DNA of 26,479 bases. Origin: Faecalitalea sp. UBA4312 (GTDB lineage Bacteria; Bacillota_I; Bacilli_A; Erysipelotrichales; Erysipelotrichaceae). Location: positions 1 to 26,479 of the forward strand of contig DGUK01000070.1 of the NCBI GenBank assembly GCA_002394635.1. The letters are read 5' to 3'. The notes beneath the pieces were generated by a model, which saw only the letters and a program-made list of their open reading frames with translations, ran no database searches and was not told where the DNA came from. Position numbers and translations under genes: made by a program. Shown here one piece after another: positions 16,245 through 23,659 of the stretch. How positions within the stretch are numbered: position 1 is the stretch's first letter; each line of letters opens with the position of its first letter.

Positions 16245-16928
16245 ATGTTTCTTGCATTTGGTAAAATATTTACCGCAGAAAATATCCTGTATTTAGCAAA
16301 AGGAGCGCTGTTATCTTTGGTGATAGCAGCGCTGTCCCTTTTAATCGGTCTGGTCATCGGTGTTCTTGGTGCATCCGGTAAGCGCTCCAAACATATCATT
16401 CCCAGAGCGATTGCGAATTTCTATGTAGAAGTGATTCGTGGAACCCCTTTATTGCTGCAAATATTGATTATTTTCTCGGTTATCCCTTCAATTTATACAG
16501 GTTTTACTGGTAAAGTATTACGAATTAACGTGTATTTGATCGGTGTCATTGCTATGAGCATCAACAGCGGTGCTTATCAGACAGAACTGATCCGAAGCGG
16601 TATCAACGGCGTTGACAGAGGACAATGGGAAGCCTGCGAAACACTGGGTTTGTCTCAGTGGCAGATGATGAAGCTTGTCATTCTTCCTCAGGCATTCAAA
16701 AGAATTGTTCCACCGGTAATCAGCGAGTTCATCACATTGATCAAGGACTCCTCTTTGATCAGTACGATTGGTGCGGTTGAATTGTTAAAAGGAGCTCAGG
16801 TTATAGGAACCAAATACTATGATGTTATGTCACCATACTGCTTGGCTGCAGTCTTTTATCTGATTATGACATTGAGTATTTCTGCATTAGGCAGTTATGT
16901 AGAAAAGAGGTTGGCAGCCAGTGATTAG
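16245..16928 (+). CDS. Amino-acid ABC transporter permease
   Basis: A 227-aa HisM/GlnP-type membrane subunit that forms a homodimeric channel for the amino acid delivered by the binding lipoprotein. About five helices are visible. The conserved cytoplasmic coupling segment is intact ([29 protein letters not shown], about 122-150), as is the earlier [11 protein letters not shown] motif of the family. The ATG follows AAGGAGGATATT, 19 bases after the lipoprotein stop, and the 3' end overlaps the ATPase gene by 8 bases. Same operon and T-box control as its neighbours. Confidence 0.96.
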   Translation: MFLAFGKIFTAENILYLAKGALLSLVIAALSLLIGLVIGVLGASGKRSKHIIPRAIANFYVEVIRGTPLLLQILIIFSVIPSIYTGFTGKVLRINVYLIGVIAMSINSGAYQTELIRSGINGVDRGQWEACETLGLSQWQMMKLVILPQAFKRIVPPVISEFITLIKDSSLISTIGAVELLKGAQVIGTKYYDVMSPYCLAAVFYLIMTLSISALGSYVEKRLAASD

Positions 16929-17652
16929 AGTAGAGAATATTGAAAAACGGTTTGTGGGTACACATGCGTTAAAAGGTGTCAGCCTGGAAGTGCAGAAAGG
17001 TGAAATTGTCAGCTTGATCGGTCCTTCCGGATCTGGGAAAAGTACACTACTGCGCTGTATTCATGGTTTGGAAACACCTGAATCCGGTGAAATTTACATG
17101 GATGATGAACTGATGGACCACAATAACGAAAAGAAATTCAGAGAACAGAGAAATCGCATGGGATTTGTGTTCCAGCATTTTAATTTGTTCCCAAACTACA
17201 CAGTTATCGAAAATTGCAAGCTGGCACCTGTCCAGGTCTTGGGAATGTCTGATGAACAAGCAGAACGAGTGGCGATGGATTATCTGAATCGTGTCGGTCT
17301 GGCTGAAAAACGCGATGAATATCCAAATAAATTGTCCGGTGGACAAAAACAGCGTGTGGCGATTGCCAGGGCGTTGTGCATGAATCCGGAAGTCATGCTA
17401 TTTGATGAGCCAACCAGTGCTCTGGACCCGGAAATGATCAAGGAAGTGCTGGAGGTTATGACAAAACTGGCGGAAGCTGGTATGACCATGATTGTTGTGA
17501 CACATGAAATGGGCTTTGCTCGCAAGGTGGGAAATCGTGTTGTCTTTCTGGATCAGGGAGAGATTATTGAAGACGCCGCCAGCGAGGAATTTTTTACCAA
17601 TCCGCAATCGGATCGGGCTAAAGACTTCCTGAGTAAGGTATTCTACGAATGA
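16921..17652 (+). CDS. Amino-acid ABC transporter ATP-binding protein
   Basis: A 243-aa GlnQ/HisP-type ATPase on the inner face of the membrane that powers the uptake system. Motifs: Walker [10 protein letters not shown] (34-42), Q-loop in VFQHFN, signature LSGGQ (138-142), Walker B ending FDEP (Asp162, Glu163) and switch His195 in THEMGFAR. All are intact. The start is GTG at 16921, inside the permease's last codons, giving an 8-base overlap; GAGG a few bases upstream is the likely ribosome-binding site. The 3' end overlaps the aminotransferase start as ATGA. Confidence 0.97.
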   Translation: MIRVENIEKRFVGTHALKGVSLEVQKGEIVSLIGPSGSGKSTLLRCIHGLETPESGEIYMDDELMDHNNEKKFREQRNRMGFVFQHFNLFPNYTVIENCKLAPVQVLGMSDEQAERVAMDYLNRVGLAEKRDEYPNKLSGGQKQRVAIARALCMNPEVMLFDEPTSALDPEMIKEVLEVMTKLAEAGMTMIVVTHEMGFARKVGNRVVFLDQGEIIEDAASEEFFTNPQSDRAKDFLSKVFYE

Positions 17653-18737
17653 AACTAGCTGATTTTAAAGTTGAACAATGGATGAATAAATACGAAATGG
17701 ATGCCCATTATAATCTGACAGATACTTGTATGAAATCATTGACTATACAGGAACTGCTGGATATGGAACCGCTGGGCTCCATTTCTTTAGACTATGGACA
17801 GATCACCGGCAATAAAGAATGCAAAGAAGCAATCCTTTCTTTGTATGAAACCGGCACAACGGATCAAATCACTACTTGCCACGGTTGTCTTGAGGCTAAT
17901 CAACTGGTGATGGAAACAATTTTGGAACCGGGCGATCACGTATTGGCTTTTGTGCCGGGCTATCAACAGTTTATCGACATGCCTCGCTCACTGGGATGTA
18001 CAGTAGATACCGTTTCCCTGGATGAATCCAAAAGCTGGATGCCTTCCATTACAGATGTGGAACAATCCCTGACAGAAAACACCAGACTTATCATCCTTAA
18101 CAATCCGAACAATCCGACAGGAACGTTGTATACAGGGGCATTTCTGGATGCGTTGATCAAACTGTGCAGAAAGCAGGGAATCTACATCCTCTGTGATGAG
18201 GTCTATCGGGGATTGGAAGCGAACGAATCAATCAGTGATCTATATGAACGGGGAATTGCCACAAGCTCATTAAGTAAGATTTATGCGCTGGCCGGATTAC
18301 GATTTGGCTGGGTCAAGGGACCAAAGGAGGTCATCGACCAGATCAATGTCCGTAAGGACTATACGATGGTTTCAACCGGGCCGCTGATTGATGCATTGGC
18401 TTTAACGGCTTTGAAGCATAAAGAGGAGATCCTGCAAAGAAATCGACAGATCTTGCAAACAAACAAAGAAACGATCCGTCAATGGCTTGAAAACGAACCA
18501 AGGTATCATGTGCAGCTGCCACAGGAAGGAACGGTCTGCTTTTTAAGATATGATTTTGATATTCCAAGTGAGCAGCTAGCCTTGGAACTATTGGAACAGA
18601 CAGGCATCTTTTTTGTGCCGGGGTCTTGTTTTGACTGCGAATACCATCTGCGTTTGGGATTAGGTCAGGATTGCCAAATGACAAAAGAGGGACTGGAACG
18701 CCTGAGCCAATGGACAGATCAAAGGTTGGGTTGCTAA
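17649..18737 (+). CDS. PLP-dependent aminotransferase, class I/II (fold type I)
   Basis: A 362-aa cytoplasmic PLP enzyme. Expected residues are present: NNPNNPTG (151-158, ring-facing Asn), Asp183 and Tyr186 in CDEVYRG, the Schiff-base Lys210 in SSLSKIY, and an Arg in [10 protein letters not shown]. The N-terminal [11 protein letters not shown] and [10 protein letters not shown] segments set it apart from standard aspartate or aromatic aminotransferases, and the protein is shorter than those (about 390-400 aa). It overlaps the ATPase gene by four bases (ATGA) and shares the Arg-type T-box, so an arginine- or ornithine-derived amino donor is a reasonable guess. Some small fold-type I enzymes act on arginine without transamination (capreomycidine synthase and MppP-type oxidases), so other reactions are possible. 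Specificity is not established. Confidence 0.88.
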   Translation: MKLADFKVEQWMNKYEMDAHYNLTDTCMKSLTIQELLDMEPLGSISLDYGQITGNKECKEAILSLYETGTTDQITTCHGCLEANQLVMETILEPGDHVLAFVPGYQQFIDMPRSLGCTVDTVSLDESKSWMPSITDVEQSLTENTRLIILNNPNNPTGTLYTGAFLDALIKLCRKQGIYILCDEVYRGLEANESISDLYERGIATSSLSKIYALAGLRFGWVKGPKEVIDQINVRKDYTMVSTGPLIDALALTALKHKEEILQRNRQILQTNKETIRQWLENEPRYHVQLPQEGTVCFLRYDFDIPSEQLALELLEQTGIFFVPGSCFDCEYHLRLGLGQDCQMTKEGLERLSQWTDQRLGC

Positions 18738-18760
18738 AAAAAATCATTACATGGTATACT
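18731..18760 (+). promoter_or_regulatory. Promoter of the lipoprotein gene
   Basis: TTGCTA (18731-18736), an 18-bp spacer and an extended -10 TGGTATACT (18752-18760). The -35 box overlaps the end of the aminotransferase gene. Confidence 0.65.
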
Positions 18761-18786
18761 TTATACATTCTAAGGAGGACTTCTAA

Positions 18787-19299
18787 ATGAAAAAGTTTTT
18801 GATTGGGGTTAGCGTCCTTACTTTGATGAGTGGTTGTACACGATTAAGTGATATCATGGAAAATGATCCAAAGGAAAAACCGGTCGCAAAAGCAGAAAAA
18901 GATACCAAGGAAAAAACGGTAGAATGCGTGAACAGCGACCAGAAAGTTACGACTACTTTTGAAGCCAAAGGGGATAAAATCAAAAAAATGAAACAGGTTT
19001 TCTTTTTGACGAATTCGGATCTGGGAATTACCGATGAAATGAATAAGGAAACCATTCAGACAAAAATCAACGATACATTGAAAGAAAAGTATCAGGGTTT
19101 AGAAGGTGTAACGGTAACCGGAAAGGTTATCGATAAAGAAGTGGAAGTCACGGTAGAGATTGATTATGAAGTCGCAGATAAAGATGCATTGATAGAAGCG
19201 GGCCTGTTAGATCAGGGTGAAAAACAAAATACCTCGATTTCTTTGCAGAAAACACAGAGTGTTTTTGAAGAGAACGGGTATGCATGTGAAGTGAAATAA
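18787..19299 (+). CDS. Small lipoprotein, DUF1307 (YehR-like) family
   Basis: A 170-aa secreted lipoprotein: a short signal peptide ends in LMSGC with Cys17 as the lipid-modified residue, followed by a Lys/Glu-rich linker (about 25-48). The remaining domain, with VECVNSDQKVTTTFEAKGDKI, a central KMKQVFFLTNS strand and a closing helix near SISLQKTQSVFEENGY, matches the DUF1307 pattern. Function is unknown. AAGGAGGACTTCTAA precedes the ATG. It has its own promoter and is followed directly by a terminator, so it is monocistronic. Confidence 0.8.
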   Translation: MKKFLIGVSVLTLMSGCTRLSDIMENDPKEKPVAKAEKDTKEKTVECVNSDQKVTTTFEAKGDKIKKMKQVFFLTNSDLGITDEMNKETIQTKINDTLKEKYQGLEGVTVTGKVIDKEVEVTVEIDYEVADKDALIEAGLLDQGEKQNTSISLQKTQSVFEENGYACEVK

Positions 19300-19318
19300 G
19301 CGGCAATGCCGCTTTTTT
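19298..19318 (+). terminator. Intrinsic terminator after the lipoprotein gene
   Basis: AAGCGGC (19298-19304) pairs with GCCGCTT (19308-19314) over a 3-nt loop, followed by six T residues. The stem begins in the stop codon. Confidence 0.9.
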
Positions 19319-19335
19319 CTTGAGGAGGATCAAAG

Positions 19336-19977
19336 ATGAGATATTATATAGCAGACTGCCATTTTTTTCATAGAGCTTTGAATCAGAAAATGGATAAACG
19401 AGGCTTTTCCGATGTGGAAGAAATGAATGCCTATATGGTATCCCAATGGAATTCTCGTGTTCGGAAAAATGATGAAGTCATCGTTTTAGGCGACCTGTCA
19501 TGGGGCTCTTTAGAGCAAACAGAACAGATACTTGACCAGCTACATGGAAAACTGTTTCTGATCCGGGGCAACCATGACCGTTTCATCGAGGATAAAAATT
19601 TTGATGTTTCTCGTTTTGGATGGATCAAGGATTATGCGGAATTAAATGACAATAAGCGAAAGGTGGTTTTGTGCCATTATCCAATTGCATGTTATAACGG
19701 ACAATACCGTAAAGACAGCCAGGGCAATCCAAAGACGTATATGCTGCATGGGCATATTCATCGCACACAGGATCAGGAACTGGTGGATGCCTATGAGGAA
19801 TTTGTGCAGACCCAGACCCATGAAACGATAGGAAGCCATGTCCAGGAAACAATTCCATGCCAGATTATCAACTGTTTTTGTATGTATTCGGACTATATTC
19901 CAATGACACTAGATGAATGGATAGATATTGATAAAAAAAGAAAACAAAATAGAAAAAAGAATGTTATAATGATATAG
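19336..19977 (+). CDS. Calcineurin-like metallophosphoesterase
   Basis: A 213-aa soluble phosphoesterase with the full dinuclear-metal set: Asp7 and His9 (ADCHFFHRA), Asp53 (LGDLSWG), Asn79-His80-Asp81 (RGNHDR), His114 (LCHYP), and His138/His140 in HGHIH. The first motif is DCH instead of the commoner DTH. The protein belongs to the small cytoplasmic group of bacterial phosphoesterases with unknown physiological substrates. The C-terminus is very Lys/Asn-rich. GAGGAGGATCAAAG precedes the ATG. It lies just after a terminator, so it must have its own start signal or depend on read-through; none is obvious. A promoter for the next gene sits within its last codons. Confidence 0.92.
   Translation: MRYYIADCHFFHRALNQKMDKRGFSDVEEMNAYMVSQWNSRVRKNDEVIVLGDLSWGSLEQTEQILDQLHGKLFLIRGNHDRFIEDKNFDVSRFGWIKDYAELNDNKRKVVLCHYPIACYNGQYRKDSQGNPKTYMLHGHIHRTQDQELVDAYEEFVQTQTHETIGSHVQETIPCQIINCFCMYSDYIPMTLDEWIDIDKKRKQNRKKNVIMI
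19962..19970 (+). promoter_or_regulatory. Extended -10 promoter of the first gntR
   Basis: TGTTATAAT is a consensus extended -10 element lying in the last codons of the phosphoesterase gene. The region where a -35 box would be is A-rich. The expected transcription start is near 19977, just before the AGGGA ribosome-binding site at 19976-19980, so the leader would be very short. Confidence 0.55.
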
Positions 19978-19989
19978 GGACATTAAGAC

Positions 19990-20739
19990 ATGGAAAAATT
20001 ACAATTCGGAAAAGGAACAAAAGCATTATACATTCAAATAAAAGACATTTATCGACATAAAATCATCAATGGAGAACTGAAGTATGGGGATAAGATCGAA
20101 AGTGAAATGGAAATCCAGAATATTTTCGGAGTATCTCGCATTACCGCCAGGCAGGCTATTCTGGATCTGGAAAAGGAAGGAATGGTCAAACGTGGGCGTG
20201 GTAAAGGAACCTTTGTGATCTGGAAACCGGGCATTGAAGAAGAGCTGACACATATCAGCAGCTTCACGCAGGAAATGGAAGCAGCCGGGCGAAAACCGGG
20301 AACAAGCTATTACAGCATTACTAAAGAAAAAATGGATGATAAGACCAAAAAAGAATTTGGAGTGGATCTGGATGATGTGATGTATTGTGTACGTCGTGTC
20401 CGTACTGCGGATGATGTCAAGGTCGTCTACATGGTTTCTTATTATCCGTTGTCGACAAATCTGCCGATGAATTCAGATAGTATCAAGAATTCAATCTATG
20501 AAATTTTAGATATGGAAGGGGTAGGTTCGCCTATCAGTATTCAAGAGAAGATAAGGGCTGAACTGCCTAACGAGGAAACAATCAAAGCCCTGAATATTGC
20601 CAAAGGACAACCGATCCTGTACCGTTCAAGAATTTCATATGATGAAGATGACAACATCTTTGAACTATCGAAGTGTTATTTCCGTGGAGACTTGTATTCT
20701 TATACTATTTCTTCCACGGAATCATGGAAGCGTTTATAA
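19990..20739 (+). CDS. GntR family transcriptional regulator, HutC/UTRA type
   Basis: A 249-aa repressor-type protein. The N-terminal winged helix (about 12-78) has IKDIYRHKIINGELKYGDKI, the recognition helix region VSRITARQAILDLEKEG, and the wing RGRGKGTFV. The C-terminal UTRA ligand-binding domain (about 95-240) has the paired VRRVRTADD and YPLSTNLP segments and the closing FELSKCYFRGDLYSYTI. HutC-type regulators usually bind sugar phosphates, amino sugars or organic acids. AGGGA overlapping the upstream stop is nine bases before the ATG. A small membrane protein follows 17 bases downstream. The ligand and targets are unknown. Confidence 0.95.
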   Translation: MEKLQFGKGTKALYIQIKDIYRHKIINGELKYGDKIESEMEIQNIFGVSRITARQAILDLEKEGMVKRGRGKGTFVIWKPGIEEELTHISSFTQEMEAAGRKPGTSYYSITKEKMDDKTKKEFGVDLDDVMYCVRRVRTADDVKVVYMVSYYPLSTNLPMNSDSIKNSIYEILDMEGVGSPISIQEKIRAELPNEETIKALNIAKGQPILYRSRISYDEDDNIFELSKCYFRGDLYSYTISSTESWKRL

Positions 20740-20756
20740 GAAGGAGGAATGAAGAA

Positions 20757-21077
20757 ATGCCGGATTATTTAGAAAATGTACAGGAGCCGAAAACATATGC
20801 CGTATGTGCATATATTACATGGATTGGATGGTTTTGCGCTTTTTTCTTAAGAAATAAAAACAGCGAATTCACCACCCATCATGTAAACCAGGCATTGGTT
20901 ATCAATATACTTTCAATATTGGGAGGAATCATTTCCCGTTATGCATTTTTGGGACAAACCATATCCACGATCATTGATGCGTTGATACTGGTAGTCTGGG
21001 TACTGGGTATTCTTAGTGCCGTACGTGGTAATACTAAGCCAATTCCTGTAATCAGTGACATTAAAATCATTCAATAA
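20757..21077 (+). CDS. Small integral membrane protein, DUF4870-like
   Basis: A 106-aa protein with about three membrane helices (roughly 15-31, 46-63 and 68-90). The pattern YAVCAYITWIGWFCAFFLRNK...THHVNQALVINI followed by a helix pair resembles the DUF4870/Tic20-like group of small membrane proteins, whose function is unknown. The start at 20757 is set by AGGAGG at 20742-20747, nine bases away; an ATG at 20749 is in another frame. It probably shares the gntR transcript, and a terminator overlaps its stop codon. Confidence 0.75.
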   Translation: MPDYLENVQEPKTYAVCAYITWIGWFCAFFLRNKNSEFTTHHVNQALVINILSILGGIISRYAFLGQTISTIIDALILVVWVLGILSAVRGNTKPIPVISDIKIIQ

Positions 21078-21099
21078 GCAGCATGTCGCTGCTTTTTTT
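21076..21099 (+). terminator. Intrinsic terminator after the DUF4870-like gene
   Basis: AAGCAGC (21076-21082) pairs with GCTGCTT (21088-21094) over a 5-nt loop, followed by seven T residues. Confidence 0.9.
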
Positions 21100-21105
21100 A
21101 TGCAA

Positions 21106-21130
21106 TGAAAAAGAAGCTTTTCAGCTTCTT
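21106..21130 (-). terminator. Intrinsic terminator of the SPFH operon
   Basis: Read on the minus strand, AAGAAGCT (21130-21123) pairs with AGCTTCTT (21118-21111) over a 4-nt loop and runs into T residues. The stem reaches the stop codon of the 87-aa gene. Confidence 0.88.
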
Positions 21131-21392
21131 ATAAGTACTTACAATCTTTAATTTTTCGTTTGACACCATTCAGGACCACATATCCTTCTTCCGGCTCTTC
21201 GTGAACGATATAACGAGGAAGCTCCGGTGCTTCATGCTTATGCGCATGTTTCGTATCGCAAGTCAGATCCTGGCTTTTAGGTACTCTGTGTCCGTCTGAG
21301 GATATGGTTTGTCGGTTGCGGACACTTTTGACGACTGTAGTGATTGCGGCAATGATTACAAAGATATAAATGGCAAAGAATAAAACGATCAT
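21129..21392 (-). CDS. Small single-pass membrane protein partnered with SPFH
   Basis: An 87-aa protein with one N-terminal helix (about 2-20), a basic stop-transfer (KSVRNR), then about 60 soluble residues. The soluble part has a His/Cys/Asp-rich stretch (DGHR...DLTCDTKHAHKHE, about 33-54) that could bind metal, and a short C-terminal beta segment (GYVVLNGVKRKIKDCKYL). I do not recognise the family. The ribosome-binding site AAGGAG overlaps the end of the SPFH gene, six bases before this ATG, so the two are co-translated. In many bacteria the SPFH partner here is an NfeD-type protein; this is shorter and has no visible OB-fold core, so I do not call it NfeD. Confidence 0.75.
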   Translation of the reverse strand: MIVLFFAIYIFVIIAAITTVVKSVRNRQTISSDGHRVPKSQDLTCDTKHAHKHEAPELPRYIVHEEPEEGYVVLNGVKRKIKDCKYL

Positions 21393-21398
21393 AGGGGA

Positions 21399-22316
21399 TT
21401 ACTCCTTCGCACTTGCGCCTTCTTTAATTCCTTCTACCAATCCGACAATACTTTGAATTTCACTAGGAATGATGATTTTTGTGGCTTTTCCATCCGAAGC
21501 TTTTTCAAAAGCCTCTATACTACGTAATTTAATGATTGCGTCGTCAGCACCCGCTTCTTTTAACATTCGGATTCCATCAGCAGTTGCCTGCTGTACCTGA
21601 CGAATAGCTTCGGCACGTCCATAGGCTTCCTGGATTTCCCTTTCTTTTTCAGCTTCAGCTGCCAGGATCGTCGCTCTTTTTTCAGCTTCCGCATTTAAAA
21701 CGGCGGCCTGGTTCTTACCTTCAGCCTCAAGGATCATGGATTGTTTTTCTCCTTCAGCCTGCAGAATTGCAGCACGTTTCTCTCGTTCAGCCTTCATCTG
21801 TTTTTCCATGGATTCACGAATCGCGTTCGGTGGCTGGATGTTCTTTAATTCCACACGGGTGACTTTAATGCCCCATGGATCTGTGGCCTGATCAATAATC
21901 TGCAGCATTTGGGAATTGATGGTTTCACGACTGGTCAGTGTTGCATCCAGTTCCATATCACCGATAATATTACGCAATGTGGTAGCTGTCAGGTTTTCCA
22001 TAGCCATGATCGGATTTTCAACACCATAAGCATAAAGCTTCGGATCCATGATCCGGAAATAGACAACGCTGTCAATCTGCATCGTTACATTATCTTTCGT
22101 AATGACCGGTTGTGGTGCGAAGTCGGCAACCTGTTCTTTTAAAAGAACTTTTCGGGAAATACGATCAAAGAAAGGTATTTTCAAATGGATCCCCGGTTCC
22201 CATGTCGCATTGTAACGGCCTAAACGTTCAATGACAAAAGCACTTCCTTGAGGAACTACTCGAATACTGGCAATCAATAATAGTACTACAATAATGAATA
22301 TAATAAGAAATGTCAT
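21399..22316 (-). CDS. SPFH/band 7 (stomatin-like) membrane protein, QmcA-type
   Basis: A 305-aa stomatin-like protein. One N-terminal membrane helix (about 1-19) leads into the SPFH domain (about 20-180), with VPQGSAFVIERLGRY at the start and KVTRVELKNIQPP at its end. A long Glu/Ala/Lys coiled coil with repeated AEGE/AEAEKRA units (about 175-245) follows, then a short C-terminal region. Such proteins assemble into large rings or microdomains in the membrane and often act with proteases or NfeD proteins. GAGGTGATTTT precedes the ATG. It heads a two-gene operon with the 87-aa His-rich membrane protein. Confidence 0.95.
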   Translation of the reverse strand: MTFLIIFIIVVLLLIASIRVVPQGSAFVIERLGRYNATWEPGIHLKIPFFDRISRKVLLKEQVADFAPQPVITKDNVTMQIDSVVYFRIMDPKLYAYGVENPIMAMENLTATTLRNIIGDMELDATLTSRETINSQMLQIIDQATDPWGIKVTRVELKNIQPPNAIRESMEKQMKAEREKRAAILQAEGEKQSMILEAEGKNQAAVLNAEAEKRATILAAEAEKEREIQEAYGRAEAIRQVQQATADGIRMLKEAGADDAIIKLRSIEAFEKASDGKATKIIIPSEIQSIVGLVEGIKEGASAKE

Positions 22317-22343
22317 AAAATCACCTCGTTTCTTATAGAAGAT

Positions 22344-22372
22344 ATTATATAACCTGTATACCAGGGATTCAA
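22344..22372 (-). promoter_or_regulatory. Promoter of the SPFH operon with a GntR-like palindrome in the spacer
   Basis: On the minus strand TTGAAT (22372-22367), a 17-bp spacer and TATAAT (22349-22344). The spacer holds CCTGGTATACAGG, which contains GTATAC flanked by CCTG and AGG and resembles HutC-type operators with one base missing. Confidence 0.7.
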
Positions 22373-22460
22373 GAAATGTGTTATCGCGATATTTATCAAC
22401 AGCGAATACAGAATCATAAGATCTGTTTTTATTAAAAGGTCATAGAAAGTGCTATAAATA

Positions 22461-22480
22461 TTACCACTGGTAACATGAAA
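22461..22480 (+). promoter_or_regulatory. Candidate operator 1 upstream of the dehydrogenase promoter
   Basis: TTACCACTGGTAA (22461-22473) is an inverted repeat of TTACC and GGTAA. Its right half continues as TGGTAACATGAAA (22468-22480), nearly repeated at 22564-22576. It lies about 40 bases before the -35 box. Confidence 0.5.
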
Positions 22481-22521
22481 TAGCCGCTTTAAAGAAAAAA
22501 ATCAGTTTTTTACAGAAAGTA

Positions 22522-22550
22522 TTGCATGATAATGTAATGGGTAGTATAAT
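22522..22550 (+). promoter_or_regulatory. Promoter of the dehydrogenase-aldolase operon
   Basis: TTGCAT (22522-22527), a 17-bp spacer and a consensus TATAAT (22545-22550); the expected transcription start is near 22557. Confidence 0.8.
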
Positions 22551-22563
22551 GCAAAGCGACAAG

Positions 22564-22584
22564 TGGTAACATAAAAAATGTTAC
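22564..22584 (+). promoter_or_regulatory. Candidate operator 2 at the transcription start
   Basis: TGGTAACATAAAA (22564-22576) matches operator 1 at 12 of 13 positions. GTAACAT (22566-22572) also pairs with ATGTTAC (22578-22584) over a 5-nt gap. The position just downstream of the start fits a repressor roadblock. Confidence 0.5.
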
Positions 22585-22604
22585 AAGTAGGAGGAAAAGT
22601 CAGA

Positions 22605-23657
22605 ATGAAAGCTTTAGTGCTGGAAGAACCTAAAAAGTATTCGATTCAGGATCTCCCTGTTCCGGAAATCGGGGATGATCAGTGTTTGTTAAAAGTACGT
22701 GTTGCATCCATCTGCGTCAATGATGTTCGTGACTATCAGGGTGGTGTGAACTGGACATATCCACGGATCGGCGGCCATGAATATAGTGCCGTCATTGAGA
22801 AGATGGGTAAAAACGTTGATACGCATACATTCCATGTAGGGCAGCAGGTAATTGCCTTTGTATTGGAAGACTGTGGATATTGTTATTCATGTAAGCATGA
22901 ACATGGAAATATCTGTGACAATTCAACAAAAGGAACGTTCTATTATAATGAAGGAGGTATCTCCGGATTTAAAGGATTTGCTGAATATGTAGCCATGGAT
23001 GCCAGACATCTGTATCCATGCCCGGATGATACACCGGATGATCTGTTGTCCTTAACAGAGCCACTGGCTTGTGTCTTGAACAGTATGAATCGTTCCAATA
23101 TCGAGTTCGGTGACGATGTAGTCGTCATCGGTGGTGGCGCCATGGGTATGCTGCATGTGCTTTGTGCAAAAAAACGTGGAGCTCGTGTTATCTTAAGTGA
23201 AACGGACGCAAAACGTCGTGAATTCGGTTTGGAATTAGGTGCCGATATTGTTATCAACCCACTGGAATGCGATCCGGTTGAAAAAGTTAAAGAATTGACA
23301 AACGGCCGTGGAGCAAACGTGGTATTGAATACAACAGCTATCCCGGCTGTAGCAGCACAGGCAATTGAAATGACAGCGAAGAGCGGTTTATGTAACATGT
23401 TCTCTTCCATTCATCCGAATGAACCGATTCCTGTAAATGCCGGTCGTTTACATTCACAGGAAATCTACGTAACAGGTACACAAAACGGAACTAGAAAATC
23501 CTTTGCACAGGCAATTGACTGTATTTCCAAGGGAATCCTTGATTTACGACCATTGATCGAAAAGATCTATGATTACACAGATGTTGTAGAAGCAATGGAA
23601 TTCGCAAGCCGTCCGGATACATATAAAGTGCTGATGCGCTTTTCAAAAGGAGAATAA
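22605..23657 (+). CDS. Zinc-dependent medium-chain dehydrogenase (sorbitol/threonine dehydrogenase-like)
   Basis: A 350-aa cytoplasmic NAD(P)-dependent alcohol/polyol dehydrogenase. Catalytic zinc ligands are Cys37 (ASICVND) and His58-Glu59 (GGHEY). The structural zinc site is the four-Cys lobe at Cys90, 93, 96 and 104. The Rossmann motif is VVIGGGAMGMLH, followed by an acidic residue after the second strand (SETD), which favours NAD over NADP. Start: the ATG at 22605 follows AGGAGG (22589-22594) and gives the usual MKALVLEEP opening. An in-frame ATG at 22578 lies inside the operator-like repeat and has no ribosome-binding site, so I reject it. The gene is two bases from a class II aldolase, pointing to catabolism of a polyol or sugar derivative. 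The substrate is unknown. Confidence 0.92.
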   Translation: MKALVLEEPKKYSIQDLPVPEIGDDQCLLKVRVASICVNDVRDYQGGVNWTYPRIGGHEYSAVIEKMGKNVDTHTFHVGQQVIAFVLEDCGYCYSCKHEHGNICDNSTKGTFYYNEGGISGFKGFAEYVAMDARHLYPCPDDTPDDLLSLTEPLACVLNSMNRSNIEFGDDVVVIGGGAMGMLHVLCAKKRGARVILSETDAKRREFGLELGADIVINPLECDPVEKVKELTNGRGANVVLNTTAIPAVAAQAIEMTAKSGLCNMFSSIHPNEPIPVNAGRLHSQEIYVTGTQNGTRKSFAQAIDCISKGILDLRPLIEKIYDYTDVVEAMEFASRPDTYKVLMRFSKGE

Positions 23658-23659
23658 AC

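Noticed and set aside
20673..20756. Longer start for the DUF4870-like protein inside gntR
   Set aside because: The AGGAGG at 20742 points to 20757, and the extra residues overlap the conserved end of gntR.
22578..22604. ATG at 22578 for the dehydrogenase
   Set aside because: It falls inside the operator-like inverted repeat and has no ribosome-binding site; 22605 has AGGAGG and the usual N-terminus.
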